Part shown: positions 17,199 to 27,370 of the stretch, in pieces
How the letters are laid out: each line of letters begins with the position of its first letter
Position numbering within the stretch: position 1 is the stretch's first letter
Source of the DNA: Actinomyces bowdenii
GTDB taxonomy: Bacteria; Actinomycetota; Actinomycetes; Actinomycetales; Actinomycetaceae
Direction of reading: 5' to 3'
Assembly (NCBI RefSeq): GCF_017592395.1
Contig: NZ_JAGFOU010000019.1
Location: 1-64,000, forward strand
Length of the DNA stretch: 64,000 nt
Translations under genes and position numbers: made by a program
Notes under the pieces: generated by a model
What the model saw: only the letters and a program-made list of their open reading frames with translations
Told to the model about the DNA's origin: nothing
Databases searched by the model: none

Positions 17199-18866
17199 TC
17201 ACTGCCCCCACGCCACAGCCCCGGCCACGATGGTGGCCGCCGGGCGCAGGCCGGCCAGCTCCCGGGCCTCCAGCCCCAGCGGGTCGCGCTCCAGGAGCAC
17301 CAGGTCGGCGCGGGACCCGCGGCGCACGCTGGGGGCGCCGCCGACCGAGGCGGCCAGGGCCTCCTCGGCCGACAGGCGCTGGTCGGGGGACCAGGTGCCG
17401 CCCTCGGGGGTGCGCCGGCCCACGGCCGCCGACATGGCCAGCCAGGGGTCCAGGGGCGCCACGGGGGCATCGGAGCCCAGGTGGAGCAGGGCCCCGGCCG
17501 CCATCATGTCGGCGAAGGCGTAGCTGCGCCCCTCCAGCCCCGGCCACACCCGCCCCACGGCCGCCCAGTCGTCGATGAGGTGCGCGGGCTGGATGGACAG
17601 CTCGACGCCGCAGGACACCAGGCGCCGCAGCGCGCCGTCGGGCCAGGCCAGCGCATCGCAGGGCAGCAGCTGGGCGTGCTCGACCCGCCCCCGGGCCCCC
17701 GAGGCGGCGAAGGCGGCCGCCACATCGTTCATCGCCGCATCCCCGATGGCGTGGATGGCCACCTCGTAGCCCTCCCGGTGGGCGCGCGCCATGAGGCGGG
17801 CCAGTTCCTGGCGGCCGATATTGGCCACCCCGCAGGGGCTCTCCAGTCCCAGGGCGGCCGGGTAGGGGTCGCACATGTGGGCGCTGGCGGTGCCCATGGA
17901 GCCGTCGGCGATGACCTTGAGCGGCCCCTGGACCACCAGGGCGGTGCCATCGGCGGCCCGGGGCGAGCCCGGCAGCGGCGCGCCGGTGCGCAGCCCGGCG
18001 TCGATCCACTGCTGGAGCCGCTCGCGGTAGACGGCGGTGCGGATGCGGGGCAGGACCGCCGGCGCGCGCCCCTCGGCGCTCATGGCCGCCAGGCGCCGCG
18101 GCCAGTCCCGGGGGCCCTCGGCCCAGCTCATGTCCACCACGCCGGTCACCCCCAGGGCCACCATGCGCTCCAGGACCGCCCGGTAGCCCGACTCGCGCAG
18201 CTCGCGGCTGCCGGGGATCTCATCGAGGCGGTCCAGCAGGGCGAACCAGGCGTCCTCGGTGATGGGGCCGCCGGGCCCGTCAGGGCCGGCCCCCGCCAGC
18301 CCCAGGGCGCGCAGCGCCGCGGAGTTCAGCCAGCCCGAGTGCACATCCCCGGAGATGAGCACGGTGGGGATCTCCCCGGTGACGGCGTCGAGCTCGGCCA
18401 CGGTGGGCGTGCGCGGCCAGTTGGCCAGGCGGTGCCCGAAGCCCTGGATGCTCGCCGGCCCGGCCGCGCCCCGGCCGCCCTCGCGCAGCTCGCGGGCGGC
18501 GCGCGCCACGATCTCCAGGGCCTGCTCGGCGCTGGAGGTGGCCGCGGTGTCCAGGCGCGCCTGGCGGGCGGCCTCCAGATCCAGGTGGGCGTGGGCGTCC
18601 CACAGCCCGGGGATGAGGAAGGCGCCCCCGGCATCCAGGACCCTGGGCTCACCGGCCTGCCCGGCGCTCCCGGTCCCACCGGGGCCCGGGCCCGCCCCCA
18701 CCCGCGCCACGACGCCGTCGCGCACGAGCACATCGACCGGCTCGGGAATGGGCCCGGGCAGCGGCTCGCGCTGCGGGGCGGCGCCGCTCATGCGCAGGGC
18801 GGCCAGGCGGGCGCGGGAGCGGAAGGGGACGATGCGCGCCTGCCGGATGAGCAGATCGGCCATCAT
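17199..18866 (-). CDS. Amidohydrolase family 3 protein (YtcJ-like)
   Basis: The 555-residue cytoplasmic metal-dependent hydrolase has the TIM-barrel amidohydrolase pattern. The metal ligand motif DAHAHLD follows LIPGLW near residue 115. [11 protein letters not shown] near 375 and [16 protein letters not shown] near 470 contain further ligands. A C-terminal beta-sandwich ends in [12 protein letters not shown]. Members of this group act on N-acyl or formamide-type bonds, but the true substrate is mostly unknown. The start overlaps the parC stop as ATGA, implying translational coupling, which is an unexpected partner for a topoisomerase gene. Confidence 0.88.
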   Translation of the reverse strand: MMADLLIRQARIVPFRSRARLAALRMSGAAPQREPLPGPIPEPVDVLVRDGVVARVGAGPGPGGTGSAGQAGEPRVLDAGGAFLIPGLWDAHAHLDLEAARQARLDTAATSSAEQALEIVARAARELREGGRGAAGPASIQGFGHRLANWPRTPTVAELDAVTGEIPTVLISGDVHSGWLNSAALRALGLAGAGPDGPGGPITEDAWFALLDRLDEIPGSRELRESGYRAVLERMVALGVTGVVDMSWAEGPRDWPRRLAAMSAEGRAPAVLPRIRTAVYRERLQQWIDAGLRTGAPLPGSPRAADGTALVVQGPLKVIADGSMGTASAHMCDPYPAALGLESPCGVANIGRQELARLMARAHREGYEVAIHAIGDAAMNDVAAAFAASGARGRVEHAQLLPCDALAWPDGALRRLVSCGVELSIQPAHLIDDWAAVGRVWPGLEGRSYAFADMMAAGALLHLGSDAPVAPLDPWLAMSAAVGRRTPEGGTWSPDQRLSAEEALAASVGGAPSVRRGSRADLVLLERDPLGLEARELAGLRPAATIVAGAVAWGQ

Positions 18867-21379
18867 CCGATCCCCCCCAGGGGGCCCGCCAGCGGGGCTC
18901 CCGAGCCGTCGCGGCGCTCATCGGGCTCGGGCAGGGGCACGGCCCCGCCGTCGGGGCCCACCGCCCGGGCCGGGGCCACCCCCACCCAGGCCGACACCAG
19001 CTCGTCCTCGCCGCGCAGGAAGCGGTGCGTGCGCACGCCCCCCGTGGCCCGCCCCTTGACCGGGTAGCGGTCCAGGGGCGTGACCTTGGCACTGCCCCCA
19101 CCGGTGCCCGGCAGGGCGCCGCGCGCCCCGGCCACGCTGACCACCACCGCCTCGGCCACCAGCTCCTCGGGCACCGCCGCGGCGGCGATGACCCGGGCGC
19201 CCTCGCGCAGCGAGATGCCCGCCATGCCGCCCGCCCCCCGGCCCTGGGGGCGGACCTTGGCCGCCTGGAAGCGCAGCAGCTGGGCATCGGAGCTGACCAG
19301 CGCCAGCACGTCACCATCCCCGGCGGTGCCCCCGTGGACCACCCGGTCGCCCTGCGCCAGGGAGATCACCTCCCAGGCCTCGGCGTTGCGCGGCTCGTCA
19401 CCGGGCTTGACCCGCTTGACCACACCCGCCGCCGTGACCAGCAGGATCGGCTCCCCCCGGGCCGGGCCCACCGGGGCCAGCCCCACCACCGCCTCGCCGG
19501 GGGCCAGGTCGAGCAGCTCATCCACCGGCCCGCCCCCCGCCAGGGACGGGGCCCCCTCGGTGCGGGGGATCTCCGCGATGGAGACCACCTCGAGGAGCAC
19601 CAGGCGCCCGGCACTGGTCAGGGCCCCCACCGTGCCGCGCACGCTCGCGGGCACCTGGGCGGCCAGGGCGTCATGGCTCTGGCGCCCGCCGGTGCGCAGG
19701 ACGGGATCGCGCCCCTGGACGCGCGCCACCCGGCCCGTGGCCGACAGCAGCACCCGGCAGGGGCCATCGGGGATCGTCAGCGGGGCGTCCTGCGAGGCGC
19801 TGGCCGCCAGGGCCCGGGCCGCCGACCCGCCGGCGGCCCCGGGCCCGGCCGCCCCGGCCCCCTGGGCCTGCTGGCCCCCGGCGCCCGGGGCCTCCAGCAG
19901 CACGGTGCGCCGCGGCGTGCCGAACTGCTCGGCCACCGCCTCCAGCTCGCGCGAGACCACCCGGCGCAGCAGCACCTCATCGGCCAGGATCGCCTCCAGG
20001 GCCTCGATCTCGCGGGCCAGCTCCTCGCGCTCCTTCTCCAGCTCGATGACCGAGAACTTCGTCAGGCGCCGCAGCTGGAGCTCCAGGATGTAGGAGGCCT
20101 GGGGCTCGGTCAGGTCGAAGACCTGCTGGAGGCGGGCGCGGGCGTCGGCGGCGTCCTGCGAGGAGCGGATGAGGGCGATGACCTCATCGATGTCCAGGAT
20201 GGCGATGAGCAGGCCCTCCACCAGGTGGGCGCGCTCGCGGCGCCGGCCCAGGCGGAATCGGGTGCGGCGCGTGACCACCTCCAGGCGGTGGCGCACGAAG
20301 ACCTCCAGCAGCTCGCGCAGCCCCAGGGTGCGCGGCTGGCCGTCCACCAGGCACACGTTGTTGATGCCGAAGGAGTCCTCCAGGGGCGTGTAGCGGTAGA
20401 GCTGCGCCAGGACGGCCTCGGGGTTGTAGCCGTTCTTGATGCCCACCACCAGGCGGGTGCCGTTCTTGCGGTCGGTGAGGTCGTTGACCTCGGTGATCCC
20501 CTGGAGCTTCTTGGAGGTCACCGCCTCCTTGACCCGCGCGATGACCTTCTCGGGCCCCACCATGTAGGGCAGCTCGGTGAAGACGATGCCCTTGCGGCGC
20601 GGCCCGATGGACTCGATGTGGGCGGTGGCGCGGGTGAGGAACTTGCCCCGCCCCGTGCGGTAGGCCTCCCGGATGCCCTCCAGGCCCACGATCATGCCGC
20701 CGGCGGGCAGGTCCGGCCCGGGGATGAAGCCCATGAGCTCCTCCAGGCCCGCCTCGGGGTGGGCCAGCAGGTGGCGGGCGGCGGCCACCACCTCGTGGAG
20801 GTTGTGGGGCGGCATGTTGGTGGCCATGCCCACGGCGATGCCCGAGGCCCCGTTGACCAGGAGGTTGGGCAGGGCCGCGGGCAGCACCTCGGGCTCGGTG
20901 AGGGTGTAGTCGTAGTTGGGTGAGAAGTCGACGGTGTCCTCATCGATGTCGGCGGTCAGCGCCAGTGCCGGGGGCGCCAGGCGCGCCTCGGTGTAGCGGG
21001 CGGCCGCGGGGCCGTCGTCCAGGGAGCCGAAGTTGCCGTGGCCGTCGACCAGGGGCAGGCGCATGGTGAAGGGCTGGGCCATGCGCACCAGGGCCTCGTA
21101 GATGGCCACATCCCCGTGCGGGTGGAGGCGGCCCATGACATCGCCCACGACGCGCGAGCACTTCACGTGCGGGCGGTCGGGGCGCAGGCCCATCCGGTCC
21201 ATCTGGAACAGGATGCGGCGCTGGACGGGCTTGAGCCCGTCACGGGCGTCGGGCAGGGCCCGGGAGTAGATGACGGAGTAGGCGTACTCCAGGAAGCTCG
21301 AGCGCATCTCCGCCGAGAGGCTGAGATCGACGATCTCGCCGTCGGCGGGAGGGGCCTGGGTGGAGGCGGACTTCGGCAT
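18863..21379 (-). CDS. parC: DNA topoisomerase IV subunit A
   Basis: The 838-residue DNA-cutting subunit pairs with ParE. The catalytic tyrosine is Tyr129 in AARYTEARL. The breakage-reunion domain includes [19 protein letters not shown] at 39-57 and [20 protein letters not shown] at 77-96. The position that is Ser80 in E. coli ParC is Val91 here, while the following Glu is kept as Glu95. The C-terminal beta-pinwheel domain follows a Gly/Ala-rich linker at about 495-530. Start ATG 21379 has GGAG 9 nt upstream. The gene heads an operon with the amidohydrolase and glycerate kinase genes. Confidence 0.93.
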   Translation of the reverse strand: MPKSASTQAPPADGEIVDLSLSAEMRSSFLEYAYSVIYSRALPDARDGLKPVQRRILFQMDRMGLRPDRPHVKCSRVVGDVMGRLHPHGDVAIYEALVRMAQPFTMRLPLVDGHGNFGSLDDGPAAARYTEARLAPPALALTADIDEDTVDFSPNYDYTLTEPEVLPAALPNLLVNGASGIAVGMATNMPPHNLHEVVAAARHLLAHPEAGLEELMGFIPGPDLPAGGMIVGLEGIREAYRTGRGKFLTRATAHIESIGPRRKGIVFTELPYMVGPEKVIARVKEAVTSKKLQGITEVNDLTDRKNGTRLVVGIKNGYNPEAVLAQLYRYTPLEDSFGINNVCLVDGQPRTLGLRELLEVFVRHRLEVVTRRTRFRLGRRRERAHLVEGLLIAILDIDEVIALIRSSQDAADARARLQQVFDLTEPQASYILELQLRRLTKFSVIELEKEREELAREIEALEAILADEVLLRRVVSRELEAVAEQFGTPRRTVLLEAPGAGGQQAQGAGAAGPGAAGGSAARALAASASQDAPLTIPDGPCRVLLSATGRVARVQGRDPVLRTGGRQSHDALAAQVPASVRGTVGALTSAGRLVLLEVVSIAEIPRTEGAPSLAGGGPVDELLDLAPGEAVVGLAPVGPARGEPILLVTAAGVVKRVKPGDEPRNAEAWEVISLAQGDRVVHGGTAGDGDVLALVSSDAQLLRFQAAKVRPQGRGAGGMAGISLREGARVIAAAAVPEELVAEAVVVSVAGARGALPGTGGGSAKVTPLDRYPVKGRATGGVRTHRFLRGEDELVSAWVGVAPARAVGPDGGAVPLPEPDERRDGSGAPLAGPLGGIG

Positions 21380-21478
21380 GGGCGCATTCTCCGGTCTTGC
21401 GCCCGTGAAGCAAACCACCGACACCCCGATCGGCCGCCGGGCGGCGGCCCCCGGTGACGGGCCCGCCGCCGGCAGTGG

Positions 21479-21484
21479 CACAAT
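21479..21484 (+). promoter_or_regulatory. -10 box CACAAT of DUF5998 gene, leaderless
   Basis: CACAAT is followed by 6 nt and the ATG at 21491. One base deviates from TANNNT. Confidence 0.45.
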
Positions 21485-21490
21485 GCGGGC

Positions 21491-22099
21491 ATGACTGCGA
21501 TGGAACGGCTGGAGAGGCAGGCCCTGTGCGCCTCCCATGCCGGGGCCGAGCTGGCCCGGGATGTTGAGCGCGCCGGCTACTACCCCGATCTCGTCCTGGA
21601 CACCCTGGCGCTCAGTGCCGCGGGCGAGGAGGTGGAGATCAGCCTGGTCCAGGCCGAGACGACCTTCGCCGAGGCCGTCCACCGGCACCTGACCGTCCTG
21701 GCGCTGACCCCCAGCCGCCTCATCATCGTCCACGTCGACGACGCCCCCCGCGAGGACGGGCGCCCCGGGGCCCTGGCCACCTCCGAGGCCGTGCCCCTGA
21801 GCCGGATCGGGTCGGTGGCCCTGACCCGCGGGGTGCGCGAGCCCGCCGACGGCGGGGGGACCCTCACCGAGATGACCATCGCCGTGTCCTGGGGCGCGGT
21901 GCGCCGCATCGACCTGGAGCCCACCTCCTGCCCCGACCCCGAGTGCCAGGCCGACCACGGCGTGTCCGGGGTCTCCATGCCCGACGACGTCGCCCTGCGC
22001 GTGGCCGCCGGGGTCGAGGGCGACGCCGCCCTGGAGCGCGCCCAGGCCTTCGCCCGGGCCCTGTCCCGGGCCACCGCGCAGCCGGCCGGCCGCCGATGA
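21491..22099 (+). CDS. DUF5998 family protein
   Basis: This 202-residue cytoplasmic protein of unknown function starts with a helical segment ([32 protein letters not shown], of which residues 4-20 are conserved-looking). The rest is a mixed alpha/beta part with a typical [13 protein letters not shown] strand near 70-85, then a Cys-containing loop ([12 protein letters not shown]). The family is found next to parC and a phosphodiesterase gene in many actinobacteria. The stop overlaps the next start as ATGA. Confidence 0.75.
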   Translation: MTAMERLERQALCASHAGAELARDVERAGYYPDLVLDTLALSAAGEEVEISLVQAETTFAEAVHRHLTVLALTPSRLIIVHVDDAPREDGRPGALATSEAVPLSRIGSVALTRGVREPADGGGTLTEMTIAVSWGAVRRIDLEPTSCPDPECQADHGVSGVSMPDDVALRVAAGVEGDAALERAQAFARALSRATAQPAGRR

Positions 22100-23379
22100 G
22101 CGCCCCGTCCCCGGCGGCCTCCCCGCCCCGGCGCCGTCGGGGCGGAGCGGACCCCGACGGGCCGGGCCTGCGCGGCGTCCTGGCGGCCGCGGCCGTGGGC
22201 GCGGGCCTGTCGCTGTCCGAGGCCGGGACCCCGGCGGCCCTCAGCGATGACCAGGCGCGGGCCCTGGCCCGGGCCTGGGGGATGGGGGAGAGCGCCGGCA
22301 CCGTCCTGGTCCTGGTCGACGGCCTGGGCATGGAGCTGCTGGCCCAGCGCATGGGGCATGCCGCCACCCTGCGCTCCTGGCTGGCCCAGACCCGGGCCGA
22401 TGGGGCGGTGCAGGGCGCCGCTGTGAGCACCTGCGCCCCCTCGACCACCGCGGCGGCCCTGACCATGCTGGGCACCACGGCCCTGCCCGGGGCCACCGGC
22501 ATGGTGGGCTACAGCGTCCTGAGCCCCCAGGTGGGGCCCGTCCTGCCCGCGGGCTCCCGCCCGCACCCCGACCAGCTGCTCAGCCTCATCTCCTGGCAGG
22601 GCAGCGACATCGACCCGGGCGCCTGGCAGCCGGTGCCCACCGTCTTCGAGCGCCTGCGCACCCGGGGCGGGGCCCCGGCCCCCGCAGCGGTGAGCATCGG
22701 CCCGGCCCGCTTCGCCGGCTCGGGCCTGACCGTGGCGGGCCTGCGCGGCGCCGAGCACCTGGGGGCCGACCGCCTTGAGGCCCGCCCGGGCCTGGCGGCG
22801 CGGGCCCTGCGCCGGGGGACGCCCCTGGTCTACCTCTACGTCGGCGAGCTCGACCACACCGGCCACTCCCACGGCTGGCGCAGCCAGGAGTGGCTCGCCC
22901 AGCTCGAGCGGCTCGATGCGGCGATGGCCGAGCTGCGCCGCCGGGTCCCCTCCGGCACGCGCATCATCCTGACCGCCGACCACGGCATGGTGGATACCGA
23001 TGACCGGCACCGCCTCACCATCCCCGCCGTCCCCGCCCTGGCCCGCGACGTGGTGGCGGTGGCCGGCGAGCCCCGCTTCACCCACCTGCATGTGGCCGAC
23101 GGCGATGAGTCCCTGGCCCAGCAGGTCGCCCACCGCTGGCGCGAGGAGCTGGGGGAGCGGGCCGCCTGGGTGGGCACGCGCCGGGAGGCGGCCGCCCACC
23201 TGGGGCCCCTGAGCGAGCGTGCCCGGGGCGTCGTGGGCGACGTGGTGGTGGCCATGGCGGGCAGGTGGGTGGCGCTCGACCCGCGCGCCCACTCCGCGGC
23301 GGCCATGGCCATGCCCGGCGTGCACGGCTCCCTGACCCGCGATGAGACCCTGGTGCCCCTTCTGATCACCCGCACCTGA
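22096..23379 (+). CDS. Alkaline phosphatase superfamily nucleotide pyrophosphatase/phosphodiesterase
   Basis: This 427-residue enzyme belongs to the metal-dependent alkaline phosphatase superfamily. [13 protein letters not shown] (near 75) gives the first metal Asp, [14 protein letters not shown] (near 118) the nucleophilic Thr or Ser, and [11 protein letters not shown] and [10 protein letters not shown] the remaining Asp and His ligands. No signal peptide is visible. Substrates of this branch are phosphodiesters or pyrophosphates and are not fixed by sequence. It is translationally coupled to the DUF5998 gene, suggesting they act together. Confidence 0.87.
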   Translation: MSAPSPAASPPRRRRGGADPDGPGLRGVLAAAAVGAGLSLSEAGTPAALSDDQARALARAWGMGESAGTVLVLVDGLGMELLAQRMGHAATLRSWLAQTRADGAVQGAAVSTCAPSTTAAALTMLGTTALPGATGMVGYSVLSPQVGPVLPAGSRPHPDQLLSLISWQGSDIDPGAWQPVPTVFERLRTRGGAPAPAAVSIGPARFAGSGLTVAGLRGAEHLGADRLEARPGLAARALRRGTPLVYLYVGELDHTGHSHGWRSQEWLAQLERLDAAMAELRRRVPSGTRIILTADHGMVDTDDRHRLTIPAVPALARDVVAVAGEPRFTHLHVADGDESLAQQVAHRWREELGERAAWVGTRREAAAHLGPLSERARGVVGDVVVAMAGRWVALDPRAHSAAAMAMPGVHGSLTRDETLVPLLITRT

Positions 23380-23405
23380 GCGGTGCCCAAAGGGCGCGGT
23401 CCCAC

Positions 23406-23433
23406 GGGCGGGGCCGCGTCAGGGGCCCCGCCC
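23406..23433. terminator. Hairpin terminator between phosphodiesterase gene and sepH
   Basis: A 10-bp stem (23406-23415 with 23424-23433) has an 8-nt loop, directly followed by a small second hairpin CCGAGC/GCTCGG. It lies between convergent genes. Confidence 0.65.
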
Positions 23434-23450
23434 GAGCGCCGCTCGGGGTG

Positions 23451-24881
23451 CTACTCGGGCTTGGCCCCGAAGACGATGTCGTCCCAGGAGGGCATCGTGC
23501 GCCGGGCGGAGCGCCGCTTGGGCTTGGGCGTGGGGGCCGCCGGCATCTGCGGCAGGGGCTCCTGGCCGGGCGCCGTCCTGCCGCGGCGCGAGGCCGGCAC
23601 CTGGGGGACCGGCTCGGTGGCGGGCTCAGTGGCCGACCCGGCGCCGGGCCCCGCCAGTGGGCGCTGGGGGGCCGGGGGGCCCTGGCGGGGGATGCCCGCC
23701 GAGGCCGTGGGCACCGCCGAGGGCGGCAGCCCCCCGGGGCCGTGGGCCCCGCCCTCCTGGCCGCTGAGCCTGGAGCCCGCCGGGTGGTTGCCGCTGGAGC
23801 GGCGCCTGCGCTCGGACATGGAGTACACCTGCGCGCGGATGCCCGAGGTCTGGGTGGTCGGGTCGGGCTCCTGGCCCACCGCCTCCTGCGCCCCGGTGGG
23901 GGCCGCGGGGCCGTCAGCCCCGGCGGGGGAGCCGGCACCGCTGCCCGGTGCCGGGGGAGCCTGATCGTCCTCGAGGGGCAGCTCGACCTCCATGCGCCGG
24001 CCCCGGTTGGAGGCCAGATCGGCCAGGAGCGCATCGGTGCTGTCCTGGGCCGAAGCCGCCAGCGCCGGGATCTCCAGGGCGGGGGCCTCGTGGAAGGCCG
24101 GCGGCGGGGGGGCGGGGGTGCCGGCCGAGCCCGGGGCGCTGGCGGCCGAGGCGGCGGGGGCCGCCGAGGCCGTGGGCGCGGGGCCCCCCGCCGGGACGGC
24201 CGGTGCCGAGTGGGCCGGGGGCGCGGCGGCCTGGGCGCTGCGCGCCCCCTGGGCGGTGGAGTCCTGGTCGAAGACGGCGGGGTGGCGCCCGGCCGAGGCC
24301 GCCTCGGTGAGCCAGCGCGCCTCATCGTCCAGGGCGTGGACGGCGCGGGAGGTCAGGTCCAGGGTCCAGCGGGCCTGCTTCTCCTCGGCGGCCTGGATGA
24401 AGGTCACCAGGATCAGCCAGGGCTCACGGCCCTCGCGCAGCGCATCCCACTCCAGGCAGGAGGGGTCCACCCCGCGGGTGGCCAGGCGGTCGACCACCAG
24501 CTCGCCCAGCAGCGGGGAGTCCTTCTCCCAGCCGATGCGGCAGGCCTGGGCCTGGGAGACGGCCCACTGGCGCTCGGCCAGCACCGGCCCCTCGAAGCGG
24601 CGCACGTGCTCGACCGTCATCCCCGTGCTCGCGGCGACCTCGGCCGCCGTGGCGCCGGCGCGCATGAGGGCCTGGAGCTGGCGGGGGCGCAAGGGGGCGG
24701 AGCCCGTGGCCCCCGCGCCCCCGACCGCGGCCATCGGGCCGAGCTGGGGTGAGACGGCGGCCCGATCACGGCGCACCGCCGCGCGCAGGGCATCGTCGAT
24801 GACGATGCTGTAGCGCTCGCCCTCGGCGTCCGTCATGACGACCGTATCCCCGTTGGCGCCCAGTAGTTCGAGCTCGACCAT
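23451..24881 (-). CDS. sepH: Septation protein SepH
   Basis: SepH binds FtsZ and promotes Z-ring assembly in actinobacteria. The 476-residue product has the conserved N-terminal DUF3071 domain. It includes a helix-turn-helix at about 66-98 (PRQLQALMRAGATAAEVAAS) that in Streptomyces mediates the FtsZ effect. A very long Pro/Ala/Gly-rich disordered middle follows, then the conserved basic tail RRTMPSWDDIVFGAKPE. The start ATG 24881 has AAGGAGG 9 nt upstream and gives the conserved beginning MVELELLG. It is encoded alone, divergent from the DUF4193 gene. Confidence 0.92.
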   Translation of the reverse strand: MVELELLGANGDTVVMTDAEGERYSIVIDDALRAAVRRDRAAVSPQLGPMAAVGGAGATGSAPLRPRQLQALMRAGATAAEVAASTGMTVEHVRRFEGPVLAERQWAVSQAQACRIGWEKDSPLLGELVVDRLATRGVDPSCLEWDALREGREPWLILVTFIQAAEEKQARWTLDLTSRAVHALDDEARWLTEAASAGRHPAVFDQDSTAQGARSAQAAAPPAHSAPAVPAGGPAPTASAAPAASAASAPGSAGTPAPPPPAFHEAPALEIPALAASAQDSTDALLADLASNRGRRMEVELPLEDDQAPPAPGSGAGSPAGADGPAAPTGAQEAVGQEPDPTTQTSGIRAQVYSMSERRRRSSGNHPAGSRLSGQEGGAHGPGGLPPSAVPTASAGIPRQGPPAPQRPLAGPGAGSATEPATEPVPQVPASRRGRTAPGQEPLPQMPAAPTPKPKRRSARRTMPSWDDIVFGAKPE

Positions 24882-25047
24882 GGGTTGAGCCTCCTTCCGC
24901 ATCCGGCCATCCGCACGGTACGGGCTTCAGCCTGCCATCCCCGGGCGCCGCGGCGCGGGAGGCGGGCCGGTGTGCCTCCTGTGAAGACCGCGGGACCGCC
25001 CTGGGGGCCGGCTCGGCGCGCGGCCCCCGTCATGTGAGCAAAACTGC

Positions 25048-25075
25048 TTGACGCGGCGCGCCCCGGTGCTATTGT
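25048..25075 (+). promoter_or_regulatory. Promoter of DUF4193 gene (TTGACG-16-TATTGT)
   Basis: A -35 TTGACG (25048-25053) is spaced 16 nt from -10 TATTGT (25070-25075). The predicted leader is about 115 nt long and contains inverted CCGGAGCC and GGCTCCGG segments that could fold. Confidence 0.6.
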
Positions 25076-25197
25076 GCGCGTGCCCTTCCCCGGAGCCGGG
25101 CCGGTGCTCCGCTGCGGCGGAACCGATCCGCGGCGGCCCTCGGCCGCCGGGCTCCGGGAGCCAACCGAGAGCCGTCGACAGAAGAGAGTGACGAGGC

Positions 25198-25503
25198 ATG
25201 GCCACCGACTACGACGCCCCGCGCAAAAACGATGACGAGCCCGAGGCCGATTCCATCGAGGAGCTGACATCCCGGCAGAAGGACCAGTCCTCCGCGGCCA
25301 TTGAGGAGGACGAGAACGAGGCCGCCGAGGGCTTCGAGCTGCCCGGGGCCGACCTGTCCCGCGAGGAGCTGAGCGTGCACGTCGTGCCCCAGCTCGAGGA
25401 CGAGTTCACCTGCTCGGAGTGCTTCCTGGTCCACCACCGCAGCCAGCTGGCCTACGTCGACGACGCCACCGGGCTGCCGGTGTGCGCCGACTGCGCGGGC
25501 TGA
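25198..25503 (+). CDS. DUF4193 family zinc-ribbon protein
   Basis: This 101-residue acidic protein is typical of actinobacteria. The first 60 residues are charged and probably flexible. The C-terminal half holds two CxxC pairs (Cys72/Cys75 and Cys96/Cys99), a zinc ribbon. Function is unknown, but its small size, acidity and zinc ribbon resemble RNA-polymerase-associated proteins; that is only an analogy. It has its own strong promoter and a GAGG-type ribosome site. In M. tuberculosis the homologous position is Rv2699c. Confidence 0.88.
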   Translation: MATDYDAPRKNDDEPEADSIEELTSRQKDQSSAAIEEDENEAAEGFELPGADLSREELSVHVVPQLEDEFTCSECFLVHHRSQLAYVDDATGLPVCADCAG

Positions 25504-25602
25504 GCCCCGGCCGCGCGGGCTGGGCGCCATCGGCCGCGGCCATCATCTAGAGTGGCGCCCCGGGGCGGTGCGCCCCGCTTCAGCCGACCTCAGGAGACCT
25601 TC

Positions 25603-26322
25603 ATGGGACTGTTCTCGCGCCGCGACAAACGCAGTGGCAGCACCGGCGATGAGGCCGCGGACGGCGCCTCGCCGGCCCGCGGCGCCCGCGCGGGCCGCTC
25701 CGGGGGCGGCGCGGGGGGCCACGGCCCCTGGGACTCCCACGACCTGCCCGGCGACCAGGAGGACGCCGGGATGCTGGACCTGGGCTCGCTCAGGGTCCCG
25801 GCGGTCGATGGCATGCAGCTGCGCCTGGAGCAGGCCCGCGACGGCAGCGTGACCGCCGTGGTGCTCGCCCTGGGCGGATCGGCCCTGGAGCTGCGGGCCT
25901 TCGCGGCCCCCAGGAGCACCGGCATCTGGGAGGAGCTGCGCTCCGACATCGCCCGGGAGCTCTCGGGCGCCCGGGCCGCCTACGAGGAGGTCGAGGGCGA
26001 GCACGGGACCGAGATCCTCGCCCACATCCCCATGCGCGCCCCCGACGGCACGACCTCCACCGGCACCGTGCGCTTCATCGGCATCGACGGCCCCCGCTGG
26101 TTCCTCCGCGGAGTCCTCCAGGGCCCCGCCGCCGGCCAGGGCGCGGACTCCGCCCTGCGCGAGGTCCTGCGCGGCGTCGTCGTCGTGCGCGACAAGCAGG
26201 CCCGCCCGCCGCGCGAGATCCTGCCCCTGCACGCCCCCGGGAGCGCCCCCGCCCCCGAGGCCGAGGAGCTGCCGGGCATCGACCCGATCTCCCCGGGCCC
26301 CACCATCGCCGAGGTGCGCTGA
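25603..26322 (+). CDS. DUF3710 family protein
   Basis: This 239-residue protein has a basic, disordered first 50 residues and a conserved domain from GPWDSHDLPGDQ onward, ending in GIDGPRWFLRGVLQGPAA and the helical segment before DPISPGPTI. Function is unknown. The start ATG 25603 has AGGAG 7 nt upstream, and a TAGAGT -10-like box lies at 25548-25553. It is the first gene of a three-gene operon with the OB-fold and DUF3159 genes, an order conserved in actinobacteria. The dUTPase gene found just before it in M. tuberculosis is absent here. Confidence 0.87.
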   Translation: MGLFSRRDKRSGSTGDEAADGASPARGARAGRSGGGAGGHGPWDSHDLPGDQEDAGMLDLGSLRVPAVDGMQLRLEQARDGSVTAVVLALGGSALELRAFAAPRSTGIWEELRSDIARELSGARAAYEEVEGEHGTEILAHIPMRAPDGTTSTGTVRFIGIDGPRWFLRGVLQGPAAGQGADSALREVLRGVVVVRDKQARPPREILPLHAPGSAPAPEAEELPGIDPISPGPTIAEVR

Positions 26323-26324
26323 GC

Positions 26325-26702
26325 ATGGCGCCCCCGGCCGGGGCGCTGCGCGCACTGCTCGACCTGCTGAGGGCCGACCGCGAGCAGATCGGGGCCCAGG
26401 ACGAGGCCCGCTCCGCCCAGCGGCGCGGCACCGTCCCCATCTGCAGCATCACCCCCCGCAGCCGGGCCTGCGTCTCGGGGGTGCTGCGCGCGATCACCTA
26501 CAGGCCCGTGTCCCACAAGCCGGTCCTGGTCGCCCAGCTCTTCGACGGCACCGGCTCGGTGGATCTGGTCTGGCTGGGACGGCGCTCCATCGCCGGCCTG
26601 CGCCCCGGCGTCCACCTCATCGTCGAGGGCATGGTCCTGGCGGGCCGCAGCCGCCCGAGCATCTACAACCCCACCTACACCATCCTGGGAGCCGGACAGT
26701 GA
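26325..26702 (+). CDS. OB-fold nucleic-acid-binding protein
   Basis: The 125-residue product contains an OB-fold like those of RecG and aminoacyl-tRNA synthetases: ACVSGVLRAITYRP, then VLVAQLFDGTGSVDLVWLGRR, and GVHLIVEGMVL. It starts 3 nt after the DUF3710 stop, and its stop overlaps the DUF3159 start as GTGA. The nucleic acid target is unknown. Confidence 0.85.
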   Translation: MAPPAGALRALLDLLRADREQIGAQDEARSAQRRGTVPICSITPRSRACVSGVLRAITYRPVSHKPVLVAQLFDGTGSVDLVWLGRRSIAGLRPGVHLIVEGMVLAGRSRPSIYNPTYTILGAGQ

Positions 26703-27370
26703 GCACGCCTGAGCCGACCAAGCGCGAGGGCCTGGGCGCCATCGACTCCGAGAGCTTCGACATCGGCGCCGCCGTGGGCGGCTGGCGCGGTGTCATCGAG
26801 TCCGTGGCCCCCACCCTGGTCTTCGTGACCATCCTGGCCCTGCGGCCCACCGCCCTGCTGCCGGCGGTCCTGGCCTCCCTGGCCCTGAGCGCCGTCGCCC
26901 TGGCCGCCCGCCTCCTGGCCCGCCAGCCCCTGACCCAGGTCCTCAGCGGGGCGGTCCTGGCCCTCATCAGCGCCGCCTGGGCCTGGCGCTCGGGGCAGGC
27001 CTCCAACTTCTACGCCACCGGCCTGCTCATCAACGCCGCCTGGCTGGTGGTGACCGCCGGATCGATCCTGGTGGGCCGCCCCCTGGTGGGTCTGCTCATC
27101 GGCCTGTGGCACTCCACCCGCAGCGGCCCCGACCCCCGGCGCCGGCGGCCCACCGCCGGCGAGCAGCGCCGCCACACCCTGGCCACCGCCGTGCTGGCGG
27201 GCATGTTCGCCCTGCGCCTGGGCGTCGAGGTGCCCCTCTACCTCGCCGGCCCCTCCGCCCTGGGCGCCCTGGGCGCGGCCAGGCTCATCCTGGGGGTGCC
27301 CCTGTACGCCGTCTGCGTATGGCTGGCCTGGCTCATCGCCCGTCCGCGCCCGCCTCGGGCCGGGCGGTGA
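26699..27370 (+). CDS. DUF3159 family membrane protein
   Basis: This 223-residue integral membrane protein has about five or six hydrophobic helices, with the family start GWRGVIESVAPTLVFV at 29-44 and a basic loop (SGPDPRRRRPTAGEQRRH) before the last helices. Function is unknown. The start is GTG 26699, overlapping the upstream stop. Its 3' end overlaps the convergent trkA gene by 38 bp. Confidence 0.87.
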   Translation: MSTPEPTKREGLGAIDSESFDIGAAVGGWRGVIESVAPTLVFVTILALRPTALLPAVLASLALSAVALAARLLARQPLTQVLSGAVLALISAAWAWRSGQASNFYATGLLINAAWLVVTAGSILVGRPLVGLLIGLWHSTRSGPDPRRRRPTAGEQRRHTLATAVLAGMFALRLGVEVPLYLAGPSALGALGAARLILGVPLYAVCVWLAWLIARPRPPRAGR

